Positions 1 to 7,488 of a stretch of DNA of 18,621 nucleotides are shown piece by piece. The position numbers and the translations under genes were made by a program. How positions within the stretch are numbered: the stretch's first letter is position 1; each line of letters starts with the position of its first letter. The DNA lies in the NCBI GenBank assembly GCA_963926275.1, contig CAWUWP010000012.1:1-18621 (forward strand), read 5' to 3'. The notes below the pieces were generated by a model. The model did not search any database and had not been told where the DNA came from. It saw only the letters and a program-made list of their open reading frames with translations. Source of the stretch: UBA1858 sp963926275. GTDB taxonomy: Bacteria; Pseudomonadota; Gammaproteobacteria; UBA4575.

Positions 1-195
1 GGCAAAGTCATCGAAGTAGTTAAAGGGGTCACTCATGTTGTGAAACCTGAATATGATAAGGGCGTTGAAAAATCACTAACTAAATATTTTGATGACTACC
101 AAACTATTTCATTACCTAACTTCAAGATTTCAACTGATGAAATGATTGAATGCATAGGCAGCGAAGTAGAAGTTCATCCATGTACTCCAAAATAA
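1..195 (+). CDS. fhcA: Formylmethanofuran dehydrogenase-type subunit A, C-terminal end (5' partial)
   Basis: Frame 1 is open from the window edge to TAA at 193-195 and encodes the last 64 residues of a larger protein. The tail, with a YF..Y.T stretch, an NF.IST segment and a final EVEVHPC, resembles the C-terminus of the A subunit of the formyltransferase/hydrolase complex (FhcA, related to archaeal FwdA/FmdA), the amidohydrolase-like subunit that hydrolyses the formyl group to formate. The catalytic part lies outside the window. The identification leans on the following genes, fhcD after 4 nt and then fhcC, which is the expected neighbourhood of a methylotroph H4MPT operon. fhcB is presumably upstream. 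Confidence 0.82.
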   Translation, partial: GKVIEVVKGVTHVVKPEYDKGVEKSLTKYFDDYQTISLPNFKISTDEMIECIGSEVEVHPCTPK

Positions 196-199
196 AATC

Positions 200-1099
200 A
201 TGATTATTAACGGCGTTTTAATTGATGATACTTTCTCCGAAGCATTTTCCATGCGTGCAACGAGAGTAATCATCACCGCAATCAATTATAAATGGGCAAG
301 ACATGCCGCAGAAACCATGACTGGTTTTGCAACTTCTGTGATTGGTTGTAGAGTTGAAGCCGGCATCGAACGCGCCATGGGTAACCATGAAACACCCGAC
401 GGCCGACCCGGCATGTCGGTTCTATTGTTTTCAACTGATAGAAAGACTTTACAAAAACAACTAGAAGCACGTGTTGGCCAATGTGTACTCACCTGCCCGA
501 CCACTGCCGTATTTTCCGGAATGGACAGTGAAGATCAAATTGCATTAGGTAAAAACTTACGTTACTTCGGTGATGGCTATCAAAATTCAAAACTGATTGG
601 CAACAAACGCTTTTGGCGAATCCCTGTCATGGATGGTGAATTCGTCTGTGAAGAAATGGCTGGCGTACAAAAAGCCATTGGTGGCGGGAATATTTTAATA
701 TTTGCTAGAACTGTCTCTCAAGTATTACTTGCTTGTGAAGCTGCCATTGACTCTATGAGCATGCTACCTAACATCATCTTACCTTTCCCAGGTGGCGGTG
801 TTCGCTCTGGCTCTAAAGTGGGTTCTAAATATAAAGGCTTAAGTGCTTCAACTAATCATAATTTCTGTCCGACTCTAAAAGGTCTGCCTGGTAACGAATT
901 AGCTAAAAACATTGAAGCCGTGATGGAAATCGTTATTGATGGCTTAACTGCTGAAGATATACGCTTAGCCATGAAACGTGGCATAGAAGCCGTGTGCGAC
1001 TTAGGCAAGTCACAAGGCATAGAAAAAATTACCGGTGGAAATTATGGTGGCAAACTTGGCGAGCACCATTTCTACTTAAGAGATATTGTCAATGAGTAA
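200..1099 (+). CDS. fhcD: Formylmethanofuran:tetrahydromethanopterin formyltransferase (Fhc complex subunit D)
   Basis: The protein is 299 aa, matching the near-300 aa size of the Ftr/FhcD family, and begins MIINGVLIDDTFSEAF as members typically do. It has the conserved glycine-rich FPGGGVRSGSKVGSKY stretch near residues 198-213 and ends GGKLGEHHFYLRDI. In methylotrophs FhcD moves the formyl group from formyl-H4MPT to the methanofuran-like cofactor in the cytoplasmic Fhc complex, the last step before formate in H4MPT-linked formaldehyde oxidation. ATG 200 lies 4 nt after the fhcA stop without a clear Shine-Dalgarno, which suggests translational coupling. Its 3' end overlaps fhcC by 8 nt. The paralogue in archaeal methanogenesis is the only realistic alternative, and the bacterial context argues against it. 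Confidence 0.95.
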   Translation: MIINGVLIDDTFSEAFSMRATRVIITAINYKWARHAAETMTGFATSVIGCRVEAGIERAMGNHETPDGRPGMSVLLFSTDRKTLQKQLEARVGQCVLTCPTTAVFSGMDSEDQIALGKNLRYFGDGYQNSKLIGNKRFWRIPVMDGEFVCEEMAGVQKAIGGGNILIFARTVSQVLLACEAAIDSMSMLPNIILPFPGGGVRSGSKVGSKYKGLSASTNHNFCPTLKGLPGNELAKNIEAVMEIVIDGLTAEDIRLAMKRGIEAVCDLGKSQGIEKITGGNYGGKLGEHHFYLRDIVNE

Positions 1100-1916
1100 T
1101 ACAACGGTCACTTTTAATGGTCTAGCTAGCGCACGCATTGATATGCGATGGTTAAGCGAAGCGATGACAAATTCATACAGCGTAGATCAAGCAAAGAAAC
1201 TCACCTTGCCTGTTGGCAATAAGAAGATCGAAATTGGTGAATTATTTGAGATCTCCGCTAACTTCAGTGACAACACCGCTCAGCTAGAAGGCTGTACTGC
1301 AAAGTGTGATTATGTTGGTCACGCATTACCTGAAGGTGCTCACCTAAACGTAATAGGTGATTGCGGACATTACCTTGGTGCACAATTAGCCGGTGGCAAA
1401 GTCACTCTAACTGGCAACACTAAAGACTATGTTGGTAGTGCCATGCGCAATGGCATGATAGAAATCAAAGGCAACAGCGCAAACTATGTTGGTGGCGCAC
1501 TCCCCGGCCAGAAAAAAGGGATGTCAGGTGGCACTATCTTAGTCCATGGCAACACAGGAAATTTCACCGGTGATTTAATGCGTCGTGGAGTCATTATGGT
1601 CGCTGGCAATATTGGCGATTACTGCGGCAGTCGTATGATTGCTGGCACGATTACAAACCTTGGAAAAATCGGCAAACAAGTCGGCCTGGGCATGCGCAGA
1701 GGGACAATTTTATTACCTGAATTACCTGAAGACATGGCATCAACATACATAAATTGTGGTCGCCATAATCTAGGTTATTTAACCTTACTATTATGTGAAC
1801 TAAGAACTTATGACAGTGAGTTTAAATCACTACATTCCATGAGACGTCGCGTACAAAAATATATGGGTGATACATCGGTTGGAGGCTTAGGAGAAATTCT
1901 TATTTGGATCGGATAG
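1092..1916 (+). CDS. fhcC: Formylmethanofuran dehydrogenase-type subunit C (Fhc complex subunit C)
   Basis: The 274-aa protein contains, from about residue 80 to 220, repeated G-rich turns (GDCGHYLG, GNTKDYVG, GNSANYVGG, GNTGNFTG, GNIGDYCG) typical of the right-handed beta-helix of FwdC/FhcC, which is related to the glutamate synthase GXGXG domain. It is a structural subunit of the cytoplasmic formyltransferase/hydrolase complex. I chose ATG 1092, which overlaps the fhcD stop by 8 nt (ATGAGTAA) and gives a normal N-terminus. A TTG at 1086 would add only two residues. It is the last gene of the fhcA-fhcD-fhcC run. The stop codon sits inside the first copy of a 22-nt tandem duplication, and the gap to the next gene is about 96 nt. 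Confidence 0.94.
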   Translation: MSNTTVTFNGLASARIDMRWLSEAMTNSYSVDQAKKLTLPVGNKKIEIGELFEISANFSDNTAQLEGCTAKCDYVGHALPEGAHLNVIGDCGHYLGAQLAGGKVTLTGNTKDYVGSAMRNGMIEIKGNSANYVGGALPGQKKGMSGGTILVHGNTGNFTGDLMRRGVIMVAGNIGDYCGSRMIAGTITNLGKIGKQVGLGMRRGTILLPELPEDMASTYINCGRHNLGYLTLLLCELRTYDSEFKSLHSMRRRVQKYMGDTSVGGLGEILIWIG

Positions 1917-1943
1917 AAACATCATTTGGATCGTATAGAAACA
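1902..1943 (+). repeat. 22-nt imperfect tandem duplication across the fhcC stop codon
   Basis: Positions 1902-1921 and 1924-1943 are identical except for one base (G1912 against T1934), with a period of 22 nt. The first copy holds the last codons and TAG stop of fhcC and the second is untranslated. If the first stop were lost, reading would enter the second copy one nucleotide out of phase, because 22 is not a multiple of 3. It looks like a recent slippage duplication. Confidence 0.85.
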
Positions 1944-2012
1944 CTAGAGTAACGGTTATGCTGTTATCATTAACATCATAGACTAACCACATAATACAAA
2001 CAGGAGGCCACC

Positions 2013-2285
2013 ATGCCTAAGTACATTATCGAAAGAGAAATTCCAGACGCGGGCAGCCTAACGGCAGACGACCTACAAGGTATCTCGCAGAAATCATGCA
2101 GCATTCTTAAAAATATGGGCCCACAAATTCAATGGGTAGAAAGTTTTGTCACAGAAAACAAAGTTTACTGCACATACATCGCGCCTAACGAAGATGAAAT
2201 TCGTAAGCACGCTGAAGAAGGTGGATTCCCAGCCAATAGTATTGCTGAAATTAAATCAATTATTGATCCGACGACTTCAGAGTAA
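2013..2285 (+). CDS. DUF4242 (SCO4226-like) small protein
   Basis: The 90-aa soluble protein begins PKYIIEREIPDAG and continues with LKNMGPQIQWVESFVTENKVYCTYIAPNEDEIRKHAEEGGFPA. This is the pattern of the DUF4242 family, a ferredoxin-like fold whose Streptomyces member SCO4226 was described as nickel-binding. There is no signal peptide. The start is well fixed by AGGAGG at 2002-2007, 5 nt before the ATG, the strongest ribosome-binding site in the window, which suggests high expression. It lies on the same strand 96 nt after fhcC and ends before a strong terminator, so it could be read through from the fhc operon or have its own promoter. The role in this organism is unknown. The link to C1 metabolism is by position only. 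Confidence 0.8.
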   Translation: MPKYIIEREIPDAGSLTADDLQGISQKSCSILKNMGPQIQWVESFVTENKVYCTYIAPNEDEIRKHAEEGGFPANSIAEIKSIIDPTTSE

Positions 2286-2370
2286 AATACGCTCATACTC
2301 GCACGACCGCCAGAGATAGCAGAAACATTAGAAATGCAGGAAAAGTTTCTAATAAAAGCGCGGATTCAAC

Positions 2371-2406
2371 ACACAAAAGAGCCCTCACTAGAGGGCTTTT
2401 TTGTGT
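2371..2406 (+). terminator. Rho-independent terminator after the DUF4242 gene
   Basis: A 16-bp stem with one mismatch (left arm 2371-2386, right arm 2391-2406) encloses an ACTA loop. Its core is GAGCCCTC/GAGGGC followed by six T, and the arms also carry A- and T-runs. It lies about 85 nt after the DUF4242 stop and should end the fhc/DUF4242 transcript. The arms make it partly bidirectional. Confidence 0.92.
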
Positions 2407-2539
2407 CCAACCAATTAACAGTAATCCACCCTTGTCAGACACATATAATCAAAATCATGTCTTCAATAAATAACTGTGAATAACACGTATGATGTAGGTA
2501 ATACATATCATTATAGTTACGCATCGACCTGGAAATAAA

Positions 2540-3265
2540 ATGAAAAAAGTATTAGTCGTTGGAGCTAGCGGTGCTACAGGAAAGCTTCTTGTTGCGGATC
2601 TTCTTAAACGTAATGTAGAAGTAACCGCTATTGTAAGAACTTCAAGCTCCCTAAAAAACACATTCGAAAGTTAGCTTAATTATACTGAGGTTTCTGCCAG
2701 CATCACCGAGATGTCTGATAGTCAATTGTTACCACTGCTAAAAGACTGTGATGCTGTGATCTCCTGCTTGGGGCATAATTTAAACTTCCAAGGGATGTTT
2801 GGAGAACCCAAATGTTTAGTCACAAATACGATTGAAAAAATATCTCGGGTAATAGAATTATTGAAGCCAGAAAACAAGGTGAAAGTGATCCTAATGAATA
2901 CTACCGATAACAGTAATCGTAATATTCCGGAAAAGCCGCCACTGTCGCAAAGATGTGTTATATCTATATTGCGGCTGCTACTTCCGCCACATGTAGACAA
3001 TGAACAAGCAGCTGACTTCCTTCGCACTGACATTGGACTAAGCCATTTATATATTGAATGGGTTGCAGTCAGACCAGATAGTCTTACAGATGAATCTGAA
3101 GTATCCGAATATGAAATACATTAATCCCCAACAAGAAATGTAATTTTTGATTCTGGTTCTTCCAGTCGTATCAACGTCGCAAATTTCATGGCAAATTTAG
3201 CGACTGATTCTGAATTATGGAATATGTGGAGAGGGAAAATGCCCGTGCTTTATAACTGTGTATAA
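2540..3265 (+). pseudogene. NAD(P)-binding (NmrA/SDR-like) oxidoreductase with two in-frame stops
   Basis: From ATG 2540 the frame encodes MKKVLVVGASGATGKLLVADLL, a Rossmann start with GASGATG, and stops at TAG 2672-2674 after 44 codons. The same frame carries on through LNYTE, CDAVISCLGHNL, KVILMNTT, PPLSQR and RPDSLTDE to TAA 3122-3124. It then continues as SPTRNVIFDSG and RINVANFMANL with a W..W.G.MPV tail, and ends at TAA 3263-3265. All three segments read as one NAD(P)H-binding atypical short-chain dehydrogenase of about 240 aa, with no frameshift or deletion visible. The middle piece (ATG 2711 to 3124) is an open frame but lacks the nucleotide-binding loop. The simplest view is a young pseudogene. 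Stop-codon readthrough or base-call errors are alternatives. The substrate is unknown. Confidence 0.82.
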
Positions 3266-3381
3266 AAAATATAAGCAGTCAGAGATTTTTTATATAGCCA
3301 GTTTCAATGCAAAAAATAGAATCAGGGTTAATTAATCATACCTGCAAGCTAAAGAGGCGTGTATTTACCTTGTTATGCAAT

Positions 3382-3672
3382 CTAGGAATTGGTGGCTCGC
3401 TCGGAAATACACTCGTATCCTCCCATATCAAATTCTCGGCAAACCCATGGCCGCTTTTCGTAAATAGTGCAAGCCATCGTGTTTCGATCCAATGCCGCAC
3501 ACCAGCCATCTTCTAGCCTTGCCATGGTCATCCCACCCCACTTATCTATCTCAATAAATCTATCGGGCACTCCGGTATCAGAAATAAGTAATACTTCTAA
3601 ACGGCAACAGCAAGCTTCGCAGTTTTCACAGGTCACCTCGCTAGCAGGTAGGGCTGTCTCTTCGTTTTCCAT
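3382..3672 (-). CDS. YkgJ-family cysteine-cluster protein
   Basis: The 96-aa cytoplasmic protein carries C15xxC18xxCCC21-23, then C58, C68, the motif YEKRPWVCREF with C78, and C88. This arrangement is characteristic of the YkgJ/UPF0153 family, predicted to bind zinc or an iron-sulfur centre, and no enzymatic function is established. The length is normal for the short members. The ATG at 3672-3670 has only a weak purine-rich stretch upstream. It is convergent with the oxidoreductase pseudogene and lies 180 nt downstream of arfB on the same strand. The DNA between them holds no gene I can support. Confidence 0.83.
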   Translation of the reverse strand: MENEETALPASEVTCENCEACCCRLEVLLISDTGVPDRFIEIDKWGGMTMARLEDGWCAALDRNTMACTIYEKRPWVCREFDMGGYECISERATNS

Positions 3673-3852
3673 AAATTACTTTTTATTCGCTATATTAGGT
3701 ATTCATTCACATCGCCTAAAGCTGTTATTGCATAATGCCGCGCACTACGTAATTTTAACAGTGCCCAAAGGGTAAACTTTCCGTAATAGCGCGTTGTTAT
3801 ATGTCGAAAAACGTGGCCTTCTCACGAATTGTCGCTGGCCCTTTTATTGATA

Positions 3853-4266
3853 TCATTCAGTCACCTTACCGCGTAGTGACTTGGTTTTCCCTCGGAGCGT
3901 TTTGCTATCCATACGCCTTTTTTTTGCACCTTTGCTTGGCTTAGTTATACGTCGAGATTTTTGTACAACAGCAGCACCCTTAATAATTTCTTGTAAGCGG
4001 GCAAATGCATCTAATCTGTTTTTTTCTTGAGTACGGAATTTTTGGGCTTTGATAATAATGACGCCCTCTTTACTGATGCGTCGATCCTTAACTTTCAATA
4101 GTTGCGTCTTATAAAAAGCAGGCAATGAAGAGGCCTTGATATCAAAACGCAAGTGGATCGCCGATGAAACTTTATTAACATTCTGACCACCACTGCCTTG
4201 AGCACGGATAGCAGAAAGCTCAATCTCATCATCAGGAATGGAAACGTTCTGACTAATTTCAAGCAC
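3853..4266 (-). CDS. arfB: ArfB-like peptidyl-tRNA hydrolase (ribosome rescue factor)
   Basis: The protein has the release-factor GGQ motif in IRAQGSGGQNVNKVSSAIHL, where the glutamine coordinates the hydrolysis of peptidyl-tRNA. It ends in a Lys/Arg-rich tail (KGAKKRRMDSKTLRGKTKSLRGK) of the kind ArfB/YaeJ inserts into the empty mRNA entry channel of stalled ribosomes. Codon-recognition domains of RF1/RF2 are absent. An upstream ATG at 4299 would add 11 residues (ILTCLIRRII) that family members lack. I chose GTG 4266, preceded by AAGGCG, which yields VLEISQNVSIPDDE, aligned with the usual MIVISRHVAIP-type N-terminus, and 137 aa, close to the E. coli 140. It appears monocistronic. Confidence 0.92.
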   Translation of the reverse strand: MLEISQNVSIPDDEIELSAIRAQGSGGQNVNKVSSAIHLRFDIKASSLPAFYKTQLLKVKDRRISKEGVIIIKAQKFRTQEKNRLDAFARLQEIIKGAAVVQKSRRITKPSKGAKKRRMDSKTLRGKTKSLRGKVTE

Positions 4267-4574
4267 AATTATTCGCCTTATTAAACACGTAAGAATCATA
4301 AACTAATCAAGTCTGACCTTTTTGATTCTCTGCTAAGAACTATACACAATGACATCACCCATGATTGGAGCATTATGGAATTAGGGTTTCAATCGGGGAC
4401 AGACCACGGATTGGCATCTACCCTTATAATGTGAAATCAATCAAATAACGACTTTTTTAGTAAAAAGCGCCAAGTTGCCAACTCGGTAATTGCTTCTGCA
4501 TCATTGCAGTCTTACGCAAAAGTGACGAATGACACTAGATCAATGAAGTGTGAATCGAATAACTGACTTATAAA
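4267..4574. other. Gene-free stretch with probable REP/IS200-associated remnants
   Basis: I see no coding gene here. Two short blocks stand out. One is AATCAAGTCTGACCTTTTTG from 4305, forming a weak inverted repeat with TTGATT at 4322-4327. The other is GGGGACAGACCACGG at 4395-4409. From memory, both resemble tags that often flank REP-associated tyrosine transposases or their relics in gammaproteobacteria. No transposase frame is present. The remainder is AT-rich and otherwise featureless. Confidence 0.4.
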
Positions 4575-4862
4575 TCAAGGTGAACCAAACATACACCCCT
4601 GCTCTGTCACTACCACTGGGAAATCTCCCAACCCTCTCATGGTACTTGCTACGGCGTACTGTTCTAGTAGCGGGCCAATTTCACTAGCTTCACTACTTTC
4701 AGTGGCAGAATACATCACACGAATAAAGTGTGTGTCAGATTGTTTGGTGAGTCGAAAGCAATAGCTATCTTTCTCTTGCTCTTCTTGAATGTCGAATTCG
4801 GCGAACTCAACTTTCAAGTATGACAATACTGCATCACGAATTTCTATACGGTATTCAGACAC
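4575..4862 (-). CDS. Small conserved-looking protein of unknown function at the end of the mto gene run
   Basis: The frame encodes 95 aa, acidic and soluble, without a signal peptide or membrane segment: MSEYRIEIRDAVLSYLK at the start, an alpha/beta pattern through HFIRVMYS, and a C-terminal PVVVTEQGCMFG. I do not recognise the family. It begins 10 nt after the stop of the upstream TlpA-like gene on the same strand, so it is probably co-transcribed with the peroxidase and thioredoxin genes. Translation is supported by its length, balanced composition and operon-like spacing. Being cytoplasmic by prediction, it is unlikely to be a direct part of the periplasmic module. Confidence 0.65.
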   Translation of the reverse strand: MSEYRIEIRDAVLSYLKVEFAEFDIQEEQEKDSYCFRLTKQSDTHFIRVMYSATESSEASEIGPLLEQYAVASTMRGLGDFPVVVTEQGCMFGSP

Positions 4863-4872
4863 GGTGCTTTAA

Positions 4873-5460
4873 CTAGCCTTTTTTAGCGTTGGTTTCTGCA
4901 GCAGTCATACGCTCGTACTCTTTCATAATGCCGCGAATAAATTCAATCATTTCAGGCGAACTCCACTCACGCTCACCGATTGCTTTGTATATGAGTTTGC
5001 CTGATGGATCAATTAGGAATGTGGTGGGTAAACCTGATACCTGCCAGCTTGATAAAGACATATTCTTATCAATGAGGATATCGAAATCGACAGGCCTATC
5101 TTTTAGGAATTGTTTGACGGTCGCTAAAGCTGGACCAACATGCACACCAACGACCTCAAGACCGTTACCACCATTCAACTTATTATGCATATCATTCAAT
5201 GCGGGCATTTCTTTTACACACGGTGGACACCAAGTTGCCCAGAAGTTAAGGAGTACGAATTTACCCTCATAGTCTGACAAGCTGATGTCGTCCCCATGAG
5301 CACTCATTAGAGTGAAATTTGAGGCATCAGCACTTGAAATTTCATTCATCAATTCCCCAGCATTTGACAAGGGAATCGTCAGTAGCAAGGCAGCCACTAA
5401 TGAGACTGATAAGACACTAGATTTAAAGAGATTAGTCATTCTATTAACACTGTGTTTCAT
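4873..5460 (-). CDS. TlpA/ResA-like periplasmic thioredoxin (CPPC)
   Basis: This is an exported thioredoxin-fold protein. The N-terminus has a signal peptide ending near PLSNA, followed by FVLLNFWATWCPPC (active-site cysteines 78 and 81 from the chosen start) and the cis-proline loop GLPTTFLIDPSGK (Pro about 145). TlpA/ResA proteins reduce disulfides in the periplasm, for example in cytochrome c maturation or in Sco/CuA copper-site assembly. I chose ATG 5460 (MKHSVNRM), with AAAGCGG upstream. An ATG at 5481 would lengthen an already long n-region, and an ATG at 5439 is also possible. It follows a paralogue by about 100 nt and precedes a small unknown gene by 10 nt. Acting on Sco or the oxidase of the mto cluster is inferred from position. 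Confidence 0.85.
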   Translation of the reverse strand: MKHSVNRMTNLFKSSVLSVSLVAALLLTIPLSNAGELMNEISSADASNFTLMSAHGDDISLSDYEGKFVLLNFWATWCPPCVKEMPALNDMHNKLNGGNGLEVVGVHVGPALATVKQFLKDRPVDFDILIDKNMSLSSWQVSGLPTTFLIDPSGKLIYKAIGEREWSSPEMIEFIRGIMKEYERMTAAETNAKKG

Positions 5461-5562
5461 AATTACCGCTTTGTAAGACATATAAACTAATAGAGTCGAA
5501 TTATTTAATTAAGTTCGTCATTCTTTGCACAGCCAGCCATTTTGGATAGCCTTTAGTCTGAT

Positions 5563-6111
5563 TTATTTCTCTGCTGGCTTGGTTTCTTCTACTTTTATTT
5601 GTTCGTAATCAGCAAATACTCTTTTTAAGAAATCTACCATTTGTGGCGAATTCCACATCCTTGAACCCACAGCACGATATGCAAAAGCACCATCAGGTGT
5701 TATCAAATAAGTGGTGGGTAAACTGGGTATTCCCCAACTTCCCAACTCTAAATTTACATCCATGACCACCGGGTACTGGACGGGTGAAATGGCTAAATGT
5801 TCATTCACACCAATCACATCAGGTCCGGCATGAATAGCGACCACTTCCAAAATATCCTCATCTGCAAGCTGATTACGCAGGTCTTCTAACAAGGACAATT
5901 CTGCACGGCAAGGCGCACATTTTGTTGTCCAAAAATTAACAAGCACAAATTTTCCTCGCAACTCTTCCAGGCTAAGTTTACCGCCGGTTGAATGAGGCAA
6001 GGTAAAGTTCTCTGCCTTCATGGTGCGTGGCATGGCATCTAACAACATCTCTGCATTTGCAAGTGAAGATGCAAACATTAAAACAACGCTAGCAATTAAT
6101 TTAATTTTCAT
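5563..6111 (-). CDS. TlpA/ResA-like periplasmic thioredoxin (CAPC)
   Basis: The 182-aa protein has a clean signal peptide (MKIKLIASVVLMFASSLANA), then FVLVNFWTTKCAPC with cysteines 65 and 68 and the cis-proline loop SLPTTYLITPDG (Pro 132). It is clearly paralogous to the neighbouring CPPC protein: both share the FTL...LS core, an xxxHxGP segment after the second strand (IHAGPD here, VHVGPA there) and a RxWxSPxMxxF ending. That suggests local duplication followed by divergence of the active-site dipeptide, which tunes redox potential in this fold. Its start lies 9 nt after the peroxidase stop, so the two are almost certainly co-transcribed. The likely role is periplasmic thiol reduction for copper or haem protein assembly. 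Confidence 0.87.
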   Translation of the reverse strand: MKIKLIASVVLMFASSLANAEMLLDAMPRTMKAENFTLPHSTGGKLSLEELRGKFVLVNFWTTKCAPCRAELSLLEDLRNQLADEDILEVVAIHAGPDVIGVNEHLAISPVQYPVVMDVNLELGSWGIPSLPTTYLITPDGAFAYRAVGSRMWNSPQMVDFLKRVFADYEQIKVEETKPAEK

Positions 6112-6120
6112 ATTTTTTAT

Positions 6121-7470
6121 CTACTTTACTGTGTATTCTGAATCGTGAGCCCAATTTGGATCTTGTGGGCGAATATCACCAATAGGGGCTGCAAATCCAT
6201 CCGCGACTAAAGTTTGTATGTTATCGCCTGTCAGGGCTTTCATGAAATCAACTAGCTGATCCATTTCCTGATCAGTTAAATTCAACGGCATTATCAATGG
6301 GCTTAGTAGCTCGTTTGGTACGCCGCCTTGATTGTAGAACTCGACGATCCCACGCAAATTAGTGAATGCACCGTCATGCATGTAAGGCGCGGTCAATGCG
6401 ACATTTCGCAATATTGGGGTTCTAAATTTCCAGCGATCATAGGGGTTTTGAGTGATCGTATACAGCCCAACGTCATTCTGTTTTGGTGACTGGCGAACTG
6501 AATCAATAATTTCATTATCAACATTAACAAAAACACCAGGCGCTAATTGCACACGTGTTGTCGTCGGCTTAACACCCATAGAAACATTATAACCATGACC
6601 GGTGTTATGCAGTAATTGATCGGTGAACAGTGCGTATTCTTGGTTAATCAAATGACAAGCTGAGCACATACCCTTGCCGACAAATAATGCAAAGCCTGCT
6701 TTCTCATCATCGCTCAGTGCATCTTCTTGCTTGCCGTAATACCACTGATCAAATCTTGAGTTTCCAGAATTCAATGTTCTTTGGTAACTGGCTAAAGCCA
6801 ACCCCACTGTTTCCATAGTGGGGCCTTTGCCATTAAAGGCAGTTTCAAATAATCCTTTGTATTCTTCAATGCCTTTTATTTTATTAATAACATAGCCGAT
6901 TGAAGGATTAGCCATCTCGTTTCTGGCTAGCAAAGGTGCCCACACCTGTTGGACTAAGCTATCTTCTCGCGCATCGTGAAAAAACACTTCATAGTAACCC
7001 ACGTTATAAATAGTTGGACTATTACGCTTAACGCTACGACCCTCAATGCCGATAGCCGTCGCTAATTCATTGTTCGCATAACCTTGCTCAGGTATATGGC
7101 AAATAGCACAGGAGAATGTGTCATTCAAGGACAAGCGACGATCAAAGAATAGGCGTCGCCCGAGACTTACCGACTCTTCGGTGATAGGCTTTCCGTCAGG
7201 CATTTCCATCTTGGGTAAGCCAAGTGGTGTTTGATAAAAAAATTGCAGCAAGTCAGCTTGTTTGCCTTTACGTGCAGTAATACTCAGTGAATTAGTGACA
7301 TAACTCTCTTGGTCATAACCCTGTTTCCGGTCACCCGGGCCAAATATAGCTTCTTTATTAATCTCATCATCACTCGAGCTAGCTATTAAAATTGTTGAAG
7401 TACTAACAAAAACACAGCAAACAATTAAACATAGAACCCAGTAGCGTGACGTTGAAAAATAAAGTTTCAT
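6121..7470 (-). CDS. Di-haem cytochrome c peroxidase / MauG-like protein of the mto cluster
   Basis: This 449-aa exported protein has a hydrophobic signal segment (about residues 10-30) and two c-type haem motifs, CAICH at 121-125 and CSACH at 269-273. It also has family landmarks LFFDRRLS (107-114), the RNSPTIYNV segment and RTPILRNVALTAPYMHDG (350-367). Members either reduce H2O2 with cytochrome electrons or, like MauG, catalyse oxidative maturation of a partner protein. A mauG-like gene beside sco and mtoX is the known conserved neighbourhood of bacterial methanethiol oxidase. Because MtoX releases H2O2, peroxide removal and cofactor maturation are both plausible here. The gene starts 18 nt after sco and ends 9 nt before a thioredoxin gene. 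Confidence 0.92.
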   Translation of the reverse strand: MKLYFSTSRYWVLCLIVCCVFVSTSTILIASSSDDEINKEAIFGPGDRKQGYDQESYVTNSLSITARKGKQADLLQFFYQTPLGLPKMEMPDGKPITEESVSLGRRLFFDRRLSLNDTFSCAICHIPEQGYANNELATAIGIEGRSVKRNSPTIYNVGYYEVFFHDAREDSLVQQVWAPLLARNEMANPSIGYVINKIKGIEEYKGLFETAFNGKGPTMETVGLALASYQRTLNSGNSRFDQWYYGKQEDALSDDEKAGFALFVGKGMCSACHLINQEYALFTDQLLHNTGHGYNVSMGVKPTTTRVQLAPGVFVNVDNEIIDSVRQSPKQNDVGLYTITQNPYDRWKFRTPILRNVALTAPYMHDGAFTNLRGIVEFYNQGGVPNELLSPLIMPLNLTDQEMDQLVDFMKALTGDNIQTLVADGFAAPIGDIRPQDPNWAHDSEYTVK

Positions 7471-7488
7471 GTAAAGTTAGTTACCTTG

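Noticed and set aside
2711..3124. Independent 137-aa gene starting at ATG 2711
   Set aside because: It is in frame with the upstream Rossmann segment and with the downstream tail, and lacks the nucleotide-binding loop, so it is the middle of one broken gene.
3700..3815. GCCTAAA and GCGTTGTTATATG spaced about 90 nt apart, reminiscent of an integron attC site
   Set aside because: The left box does not match GCCTAAC, there is no convincing internal inverted-repeat structure, and there is no integrase or cassette.
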